Source of the DNA: Emcibacter sp.
GTDB lineage: Bacteria > Pseudomonadota > Alphaproteobacteria > Sphingomonadales > Emcibacteraceae
Length of the DNA stretch: 11,904 bases
Reading direction: 5' to 3'
Assembly (NCBI GenBank): GCA_027019205.1
Contig: JALUWZ010000183.1
Span: forward strand, 1 to 11,904
The notes under the pieces are model-generated. The model saw only the letters and a program-made list of their open reading frames with translations, was not told where the DNA came from and made no database searches. This document shows, piece by piece, positions 1 through 4,500 of this stretch (position 1 is the stretch's first letter; each line of letters starts with the position of its first letter). A program made the position numbers and the translations under genes.

Positions 1-567
1 GACATCAAGTTCTGAATCCAGTCCTTTGGCTTCTTCAACGGTGATCACACCTTCCTTGCCAACCTTGTCCATGGCATCGGCAATCATCTGGCCGATGTCA
101 CCTTCACCATTGGCGGAAATGGAGCCAACCTGCGCGACTTCCTCGCTGGAGGAAATGGATTTGGTCCGGGATTTAAGATTTTCAACAACCTTTGACACCG
201 CGAGATCAACTCCGCGACGCAGATCCATTGGGTTCATGCCTGCCGCAACGGCCTTGAAACCTTCGCGAACAATGCTCTGGGCCAATACGGTTGCGGTTGT
301 GGTCCCGTCCCCGGCAACATCATTGGTCCGGGAAGCGACCTCGCGCACCATCTGGGCGCCCATATTTTCAAACTTGTCCACCAGTTCAATTTCCTTGGCA
401 ACGGATACACCATCCTTGGTGATGCGCGGGGCGCCAAATGATTTGTCGAGAAGAACATTGCGGCCCTTGGGACCCAGAGTAACTTTTACGGCATTGGCGA
501 GAATATCAACCCCATTCACGATACGTGAACGGGCGTCAGAGCCAAATTTTACGTCTTTTGCAGCCAT
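1..567 (-). CDS. groEL: Chaperonin GroEL (Hsp60), N-terminal part; 3' end outside window
   Basis: This is the large subunit of the ATP-driven GroEL/GroES folding chamber in the cytoplasm. The 189 codons present begin MAAKDVKFGSDARSRIVNGV and run unbroken to the window edge. They cover the N-terminal equatorial segment and the start of the intermediate domain. Visible nucleotide-site elements are TLGPKG (residues 30-35), KDG with Asp52 (51-53) and GDGTTTATVL with Asp87 (86-95). The family length is about 545 residues, so roughly two thirds lies beyond position 1. The ATG at 567 follows an AAAAGGAAA ribosome-binding site. The gene starts 39 nt after the groES stop with no terminator between them, so it is the second gene of a groES-groEL operon controlled by the CIRCE element upstream of groES. 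Identity is essentially certain. Whether this is the only groEL copy in the genome cannot be told here, as alphaproteobacteria may carry several. Confidence 0.98.
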   Translation of the reverse strand, partial: MAAKDVKFGSDARSRIVNGVDILANAVKVTLGPKGRNVLLDKSFGAPRITKDGVSVAKEIELVDKFENMGAQMVREVASRTNDVAGDGTTTATVLAQSIVREGFKAVAAGMNPMDLRRGVDLAVSKVVENLKSRTKSISSSEEVAQVGSISANGEGDIGQMIADAMDKVGKEGVITVEEAKGLDSELDV

Positions 568-606
568 TATATTTTCCTTTTTTAAGATATATTCCAGAGG
601 GGATAA

Positions 607-894
607 TTAGTCGATGATGCCCATGATATCGGACTCTTTCATGATCAACAGATCTTCATTGTCAATCTTTACTTCCGTTCCGGACCATTTGCCAAACAGC
701 ACCGTATCACCGGCTTTCACGTCAAGCGCCGTCACCGTGCCGTCTTCAGCTTTTGCACCATTTCCTGTAGCAACAATTTCACCCTGACTGGGTTTTTCCT
801 GTGCACTGTCAGGAATGATAATACCGCCAGCAGTTTTTTGTTCCGCATCGATGCGCCGTACAAGTACGCGATCATGTAAAGGACGAAAACCCAT
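607..894 (-). CDS. groES: Co-chaperonin GroES (Hsp10)
   Basis: This is the heptameric lid of the GroEL folding chamber. The 95 residues match the usual family length and begin with the typical FRPLHDRVLVRR strand. The mobile loop that docks on GroEL occupies about residues 18-35 and contains the GGIIIP contact motif (23-28). The roof and core segment follows, with GEIVATGNG and DVKAGDTVLFGK, and then the ending NEDLLIMKESDIMGIID. The ATG at 894 has an AAGAGG ribosome-binding site about 9 nt upstream. It is the first gene of the groESL operon: a sigma-70-like promoter and a CIRCE operator sit in the 110 nt upstream, which implies HrcA repression relieved by heat or unfolded protein. Nothing is odd about the coding sequence. 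Confidence 0.98.
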   Translation of the reverse strand: MGFRPLHDRVLVRRIDAEQKTAGGIIIPDSAQEKPSQGEIVATGNGAKAEDGTVTALDVKAGDTVLFGKWSGTEVKIDNEDLLIMKESDIMGIID

Positions 895-937
895 TTTATA
901 GACCTCTTCTCTTGGTTATGTTAAAAATATCGTGTTG

Positions 938-964
938 TTGGCACTCACCATGATCGAGTGCTAG
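938..964. promoter_or_regulatory. CIRCE element (HrcA operator) of groESL
   Basis: The plus strand reads TTGGCACTC, a 9-nt spacer, then GAGTGCTAG. The consensus CIRCE is TTAGCACTC-N9-GAGTGCTAA, so 16 of 18 arm positions match and the spacer length is exact. It lies between the likely groES -10 box and the groES start, 43 nt before the ATG, where bound HrcA would block initiation or early elongation. HrcA is the known repressor at this site in many bacteria; hrcA itself is not in the window. Confidence 0.93.
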
Positions 965-976
965 CAACTACTGCAA

Positions 977-1004
977 GAGATATAACCTCAAGGGAAATAG
1001 TCAA
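977..1004 (-). promoter_or_regulatory. Candidate groESL promoter
   Basis: On the minus strand, TTGACT (999-1004) is followed after 16 nt by TATCTC (977-982), with the CIRCE element starting 12 nt further downstream. An alternative -10 is TATATC (979-984) with a short 14-nt spacer. The -35 is part of CCCTTGAC, which also resembles alphaproteobacterial sigma-32 (RpoH) -35 boxes, so heat-shock sigma recognition is possible. The -10 is weak, so the exact start site is uncertain. Confidence 0.55.
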
Positions 1005-1015
1005 GGGGGGGCGGC

Positions 1016-1045
1016 AAAAAAATCCTGAATTAAATATATTTTTTT
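1016..1045. terminator. Weak AT-only hairpin between the DsbA-like gene and groES
   Basis: AAAAAAAT (1016-1023) and ATTTTTTT (1038-1045) can form an 8-bp A/T-only stem with a 14-nt loop, beginning at the stop codon of the DsbA-like gene. It contains no G/C pairs and has no separate U-tract beyond the stem, so it would be a poor intrinsic terminator in either direction. It is the only terminator-like structure between the upstream genes and the groES promoter. Confidence 0.2.
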
Positions 1046-1703
1046 AACACCAGCTGACCTCACTGGCCGGGTGATCAAGAATTTCCCTGATATTTGCATT
1101 CAATATCCGGAAACCGACATTACCAAACAATGTTTGTCTGCCGCTATTCATCACCCATACCGGGCTGCCTTTCAGGGCCAGTTTCTGTGCCGCCTGATAA
1201 TCTTTCAGCAACGCGGCCATTGCCTGACCATTTTCAATATAATTATTCAGCCTGTCCACATCAAGCCCTGCCCCGTCAGCAAGTGACATCAGAACGCTCA
1301 GAAGACCAATATCCATATTGTCAATAAAAAAACCCCGACGCAGGGACAAGGCAAATGCCGCCGACTCTTCCGGGGAATAGGCCAGGTCAGCTGCCTTGAG
1401 GATCAGATGGGCATTGGCGGATGTCGCCGGTCTCGCGTCGCGCCAGATTTCGGTATTGACAATAGCATTTTCATAGGGGGCCGCAGACTCAATAACATGC
1501 TGGCCAAAGCCGTTATATCCCCCCCGGTCCTGCCATTGTTGCGACATTTTTGTCGCCGTATCCCCGAAAACATCCAGATAGTGATGGCGCAATTCAATCC
1601 TCTCGCCCCATTCCTGGCGAAGTTCTTCTATCCTGCGCTGGGCAATCCACGCCCAGACACATAATATATCCGAGTAATAATCAATAACCAGCGGGGAATT
1701 CAC
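1044..1703 (-). CDS. DsbA-family thioredoxin-fold protein (FrnE/HCCA-isomerase-like), active-site CVWA
   Basis: This is a predicted cytoplasmic thioredoxin-fold protein with the DsbA-type helical insertion, of 219 residues from the chosen start. The first strand and active-site loop read DYYSDILCVWAWIAQRR, placing a single Cys (Cys15) where DsbA has CxxC. The cis-proline loop is GSPVW, followed by SGRQTLFGNVGFRIL, as in FrnE and 2-hydroxychromene-2-carboxylate isomerase relatives. No signal peptide is seen. The only other cysteine is the last residue (SWC). I place the start at GTG 1703, not ATG 1733, because it overlaps the rhodanese stop by 4 nt (GTGA) and has AGGAAGG 9 nt upstream, whereas the ATG has no ribosome-binding site. 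It probably shares a transcript with the rhodanese gene. The fold is confident. The reaction is unknown: it could be a monothiol oxidoreductase, a glutathione-dependent isomerase, or a non-redox member. Confidence 0.85.
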   Translation of the reverse strand: MNSPLVIDYYSDILCVWAWIAQRRIEELRQEWGERIELRHHYLDVFGDTATKMSQQWQDRGGYNGFGQHVIESAAPYENAIVNTEIWRDARPATSANAHLILKAADLAYSPEESAAFALSLRRGFFIDNMDIGLLSVLMSLADGAGLDVDRLNNYIENGQAMAALLKDYQAAQKLALKGSPVWVMNSGRQTLFGNVGFRILNANIREILDHPASEVSWC

Positions 1704-2059
1704 CTGGAGCTTCCTTCCTGTTGCAACCGGCATATATCATCAAGACTACAGGAAATAACACTGACCCCGGTATATCCGAGACGCTGTAGCTGCTCGGCAG
1801 CCAATGTCGCACGCGCACCTGTCGCGCAATGAAGAAAAACCGGTCTGTCATGATCGGGAACCAGATCAAGAATTTTCATCTCCAGCACCCCCCGGGGAAT
1901 ATTCACAGTCCCATCAACCGGCTTTGCCAATACTTCTTCCGCTTCCCTGACGTCGATGATCAGACCATTTTTGTCCCGACATTCCTCAAAAGCCGTTCGG
2001 GCATCAACATATCTGACCCCCCGGCCTGCCAGTTCAACCAATTCCGGAACAGTTAACAT
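1700..2059 (-). CDS. Single-domain rhodanese-like sulfurtransferase
   Basis: This is a 119-residue, single-domain rhodanese-like protein without a signal peptide, so probably cytoplasmic. Rhodaneses move sulfane sulfur through a persulfide on the active-site cysteine. The core motifs are present: LIIDVRE (33-39), a G-TVNIPRG region (50-57) and the catalytic loop HCATGAR with Cys78 and Arg83, the usual C-x4-R form. The final helix differs from the common GG-F-W type: the segment reads SCSLDDICRLQQ and carries two extra cysteines (104, 110). The ATG at 2059 is preceded by AAAAGGG about 8 nt upstream. Its stop overlaps the GTG of the downstream DsbA-like gene by 4 nt, which suggests coupled translation of two thiol-active proteins. 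A promoter with an inverted repeat lies just upstream. The physiological sulfur acceptor cannot be inferred. Confidence 0.92.
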   Translation of the reverse strand: MLTVPELVELAGRGVRYVDARTAFEECRDKNGLIIDVREAEEVLAKPVDGTVNIPRGVLEMKILDLVPDHDRPVFLHCATGARATLAAEQLQRLGYTGVSVISCSLDDICRLQQEGSSR

Positions 2060-2076
2060 ATTTCAGCCCTTTTGCT

Positions 2077-2100
2077 TAAAAATTTCAACGTGAATTTTTA
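2077..2100. repeat. Inverted repeat overlapping the rhodanese -10 box (possible operator)
   Basis: TAAAAATT (2077-2084) and AATTTTTA (2093-2100) are perfect 8-bp inverted arms separated by 8 nt. The right arm coincides with the proposed -10 hexamer and the left arm falls around +7 to +15. A dimeric repressor site at this position is plausible, but A/T-rich palindromes also arise by chance and no regulator is encoded nearby. Confidence 0.35.
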
Positions 2101-2122
2101 GCCGAAATAAATCTTCCGTCAA
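2095..2122 (-). promoter_or_regulatory. Candidate promoter for the rhodanese / DsbA-like pair
   Basis: On the minus strand, TTGACG (2117-2122) and TAAAAA (2095-2100) are separated by 16 nt. This is a good sigma-70-like arrangement, 36 nt upstream of the rhodanese ATG. The -35 lies in the gap after the DUF1491 stop, so the pair need not depend on upstream transcription. Confidence 0.5.
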
Positions 2123-2151
2123 GTGAAATGACCGAAATTCACAGTCATGGA

Positions 2152-2481
2152 TCATGACGGCGGGGAATATTGCCCCCTTGGATCATCCACCTCCAGGACC
2201 CAGAGATCATCGTCATACTGTCTCTGTCGGGCGATATAGTCATCCATAACGCTGTTTTCAACCACATCCGGGCCTAATGGATTATACCATTGTAATTTAC
2301 CCGACATATCCCGCCGCCGGGCATGAAGGATACCATCCCGCACCCCGACAGACTGCCTGATCAGGACAAGTCCCCTGTCGGCATCCCCCCGATGCAGGAC
2401 GGTCATGGGCAGAAATAATATATCGCATCTTCTGATTTCCGCAGAAACCCAAAGCGAGGTTTTTAAACTTATGTCAAACAT
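2152..2481 (-). CDS. DUF1491 family protein
   Basis: This is a 109-residue protein that I recognise as the alphaproteobacterial DUF1491 family, of unknown function. Features shared with family members as I know them are SLKTSLWVSAEIRRCD near the N-terminus, HRGDADRGLVLI around residues 30-41, a central tryptophan strand (KLQWYNPLGPD), DYIARQ (about 81-86) and DDLWVLEVDD near the C-terminus. It has no signal peptide or membrane segment. The ATG at 2481 has only a weak purine-rich leader. The gene sits 24 nt behind the U-tract of the ftsZ terminator, so it is read either from a promoter overlapping that terminator or by read-through. Its stop is 92 nt before the rhodanese start. No function should be assigned from this context. 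Confidence 0.85.
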   Translation of the reverse strand: MFDISLKTSLWVSAEIRRCDILFLPMTVLHRGDADRGLVLIRQSVGVRDGILHARRRDMSGKLQWYNPLGPDVVENSVMDDYIARQRQYDDDLWVLEVDDPRGQYSPPS

Positions 2482-2505
2482 GCGATCCGGTCATTATTCA
2501 CATTG

Positions 2506-2541
2506 AAAAAAGAAAAAAGGGCAGATACAACACGCCTGCCC
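2506..2541 (-). terminator. Intrinsic terminator after ftsZ
   Basis: On the minus strand, GGGCAG (2536-2541) and CTGCCC (2519-2524) form a perfect 6-bp GC-rich stem with an 11-nt loop. It is followed directly by TTTTTTCTTTTTTT (plus-strand A-tract 2506-2518 and flank). It lies about 90 nt after the ftsZ stop and is the clearest Rho-independent terminator in the window. It marks the end of the dcw transcription unit. The intervening 2542-2630 shows no coding or structural feature. Confidence 0.88.
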
Positions 2542-2630
2542 AATTCAGTTTCGGGGAATTATCATTTCCCTCTGCCTTATACTTGCTTCACCTGGACTCT
2601 CTTTATTTTATCCATTTCCCGGCGGATATT

Positions 2631-4337
2631 CTAATTCGCCTGACGTCTGAGAAAGGCCGGGATTTCAAGGTGATCATCCTCTTTCGCTACGGGGGCCGCC
2701 GGGGCAACAGCGTCTTCAATGATTAATGGTTTGGCCGCTGAGGGTTGCGGGGGTTGTGACTCTACAGCCGCAGGGCTGCCAGCCACTTCCGGGGTCAACA
2801 TATCGGTCTGACGCAGGCTGACCTGTTTCTTGTGCGGGGTTTTCTTGCGACCGCCAAAGATACCCAGCAGACCGCGTTTGCGGGCGCGTTTGCCGGTCAC
2901 AGGACCATTCACCATCGCCGCTTCAGCAAAAGGATCGGGCTGCTGCATCAATGGTTCCGCTCTTTTTTCCGGCATGACCGGCGGGGCGGAAATAAACGGG
3001 TCTTCGCGGCAGGCAATTAATTCAGCCGATTCACCGGCCCCGGTCTCTTGCGGTTTTTCGGAATTCTGAACGATACCCTCGGCCAGCTTTGCCAGAAGAT
3101 TTTCTGTTTCCTGCTGGATTCTGGTCTTGTCGATTTCCTCAACCTCATTAACCAGATCCAGCGGGACTTCCTCTTCTGCCACGGTTTCTGCCACTTTGGC
3201 AACAGAGGAGGCCTGAACTGCATCCATAGAGGTTTCCACCAGACTTTTATGTTCCGCCACCGGCTCATCCCAGCCCCCGTCCGCTTTTTCTTCAGATTGC
3301 GGTCTGCTCTCAATCCCGGCGCTTGAATCAAAGCTGTATGTTTTGCGCGGTTCTTCCCGGCGCGGCTGATCATCAGAATCAATGCCTGTGGCAACGACGG
3401 AGACCCGCATCCTGCCATCCAGATCAGCATTAAGGGCGGAGCCAACCAGAATATTGGCCTCGGGATTGACTTCACTGCGGATGCGGTTTGCCGCCTCGTC
3501 AACCTCGAACAGGGTCAGGTCCATACCGCCGGTGATATTGATCAGCACACCATTGGCCCCCTTCATCGATACTTCATCAAGCAGCGGGTTGGAGATTGCG
3601 GCCTCTGCGGCTTCAAGGGCGCGGTTATCGCCCTCGGCCTCGCCGGTGCCCATCATCGCCTTGCCCATCTCGCTCATCACGGTACGCACATCGGCAAAGT
3701 CAAGATTGACCAGCCCCGGCAATACCATAAGATCGGTAATGCCGCGCACCCCGGAATGCAATACCTCGTCCGCCATGGCAAAGGCATCGGCAAAGGTGGT
3801 TTTCTCATTGGCAATCCGGAACAGATTCTGATTGGGGATGATAATCAATGTATCAACATACTGGGCCAGCTCACGAATGCCCTGATCGGCCAGAATCATC
3901 CGGCGGTTGCCTTCGAACTGAAATGGTTTTGTCACAACACCAACGGTCAGAATACCCTCTTCCCGGGCGGTCTGGGCAATGATTGGCGCGGCGCCGGTCC
4001 CGGTGCCGCCCCCCATGCCCGCCGTGATAAAGGCCATATGACAGCCATGAAGATGCTCGCGGATCATATCAAGGGTTTCTTCGGCGGCGGCGCGGCCCAC
4101 TTCGGGTCTTGCCCCGGCGCCAAGCCCCTGGGTCAGGGCAGCGCCGAGCTGTATTTTCTGTTCTGCCTTTGAATAGGCCAGCGCCTGGGCATCGGTATTG
4201 GCGACGACAAAATCGACCCCTTCAAGGCCCATACTGATCATGTTATTGACCGCATTGCCCCCGGCACCGCCCACGCCGAACACGGTAATTTGCGGGGTCA
4301 GTTCAGTCAATTCGGTCGGTGTAAATTCTATGGTCAT
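2631..4337 (-). CDS. ftsZ: Cell division GTPase FtsZ
   Basis: This is the tubulin-like GTPase that polymerises into the Z-ring at the inner membrane. From the chosen start it has 568 residues. The GTP-binding domain begins ITVFGVGGAGGNAVNNMI (17-34) and carries the tubulin signature GGGTGTG (109-115). The T7 synergy loop is NLDFADV (211-217). The core ends near residue 320, followed by a linker of about 230 residues and the conserved C-terminal peptide EIPAFLRRQAN, which binds FtsA and other partners. The length is far above the 383 of E. coli but normal for alphaproteobacteria with long linkers. I use ATG 4337 because GGAG lies 6 nt upstream. The ATG at 4349 (four extra residues) has its AAGAAGG directly abutting, which is too close. 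The gene has its own promoter region (4338-4500) and ends at a strong terminator. A basic island in the linker is noted separately. Confidence 0.98.
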   Translation of the reverse strand: MTIEFTPTELTELTPQITVFGVGGAGGNAVNNMISMGLEGVDFVVANTDAQALAYSKAEQKIQLGAALTQGLGAGARPEVGRAAAEETLDMIREHLHGCHMAFITAGMGGGTGTGAAPIIAQTAREEGILTVGVVTKPFQFEGNRRMILADQGIRELAQYVDTLIIIPNQNLFRIANEKTTFADAFAMADEVLHSGVRGITDLMVLPGLVNLDFADVRTVMSEMGKAMMGTGEAEGDNRALEAAEAAISNPLLDEVSMKGANGVLINITGGMDLTLFEVDEAANRIRSEVNPEANILVGSALNADLDGRMRVSVVATGIDSDDQPRREEPRKTYSFDSSAGIESRPQSEEKADGGWDEPVAEHKSLVETSMDAVQASSVAKVAETVAEEEVPLDLVNEVEEIDKTRIQQETENLLAKLAEGIVQNSEKPQETGAGESAELIACREDPFISAPPVMPEKRAEPLMQQPDPFAEAAMVNGPVTGKRARKRGLLGIFGGRKKTPHKKQVSLRQTDMLTPEVAGSPAAVESQPPQPSAAKPLIIEDAVAPAAPVAKEDDHLEIPAFLRRQAN

Positions 4338-4382
4338 TGCGCTCTCCATCCTTCTTGATGTTCATACGCGATTCAATATGCA

Positions 4383-4408
4383 GTAACAATATGTTAACTA
4401 TAAATTAC
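4383..4408. promoter_or_regulatory. Candidate tripartite CtrA-type site at the ftsZ promoter
   Basis: The plus strand reads GTAA-N7-TTAA-N7-TTAC, perfectly dyad-symmetric. Each strand therefore offers one GTAA-N7-TTAAC, one mismatch from the CtrA consensus TTAA-N7-TTAAC. The three elements are 11 bp apart, on one face of the helix. The site covers the proposed ftsZ -10 and spacer. CtrA is known to repress ftsZ in Caulobacter; its role here is inferred from motif and location only. Confidence 0.5.
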
Positions 4409-4413
4409 CTCAA
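4386..4413 (-). promoter_or_regulatory. ftsZ: Candidate ftsZ promoter
   Basis: On the minus strand, TTGAGG (4408-4413) is followed after 16 nt by TATTGT (4386-4391), giving a leader of roughly 40 nt to the ATG at 4337. No terminator separates ftsA from ftsZ, so this promoter would add to read-through from the upstream dcw genes. That fits the need for more FtsZ than other division proteins. Confidence 0.5.
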
Positions 4414-4445
4414 GTGATTCGCGCTGTCTTTAAAAAAATGCCTTC

Positions 4446-4478
4446 CGAGTCGTTTTTTTTCATTTTCGAGTCGTTTTT
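4446..4478. repeat. Direct repeat CGAGTCGTTTTT, two copies 21 bp apart
   Basis: Identical 12-mers lie at 4446-4457 and 4467-4478. The 21-bp period equals two helical turns, so a bound protein would see both on the same face. Each copy contains a GAGTC (GANTC) site and runs into a T-tract. The repeats lie 33-65 bp upstream of the proposed ftsZ -35. Confidence 0.7.
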
Positions 4479-4489
4479 ATCTGTTTTTT
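4453..4489. promoter_or_regulatory. Phased A/T-tracts (possible curved DNA) upstream of ftsZ promoter
   Basis: Runs of T on the plus strand lie at 4453-4460, 4463-4466, 4474-4478 and 4484-4489. Their centres are spaced about 8, 11.5 and 10.5 bp. Near-helical phasing of A-tracts predicts an intrinsic bend between the ftsA stop and the ftsZ promoter. The bend is inferred from the spacing and has not been measured. Confidence 0.35.
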
Positions 4490-4500
4490 GGTCATTCTGC

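Larger units (their letters stand above)
4370..4472. promoter_or_regulatory. Cluster of four GANTC (CcrM-type) sites before ftsZ
   Basis: GATTC occurs at 4370-4374 and 4416-4420, and GAGTC at 4447-4451 and 4468-4472. GANTC is the CcrM adenine-methylation target in alphaproteobacteria, and methylated sites near promoters can recruit GcrA. The chance expectation in 103 bp is about 0.4 sites at even base composition. The 4416 site lies 3 bp upstream of the proposed -35. A CcrM homologue cannot be verified from this window. Confidence 0.5.

Noticed and set aside
26..610. Plus-strand open frame of 194 codons opposite groEL
   Set aside because: It is the mirror of the highly conserved groEL N-terminus, extends across the groEL start, and has no support of its own.
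1005..1011. G7 run upstream of the groESL -35 as a quadruplex or regulatory element
   Set aside because: It is a single homopolymer run with no further G-tracts nearby, so no quadruplex can be supported.
2144..2158. GTCATG-GAT-CATGAC hairpin at the DUF1491 stop codon as a terminator
   Set aside because: The stem is perfect but only 6 bp with a 3-nt loop, and it is not followed by a U-tract on the minus strand.
4338..4349. Upstream ATG at 4349 as the ftsZ start
   Set aside because: The AAGAAGG motif abuts this ATG with no spacing, while the ATG at 4337 has GGAG at 6 nt and gives the MT-start typical of alphaproteobacterial FtsZ.
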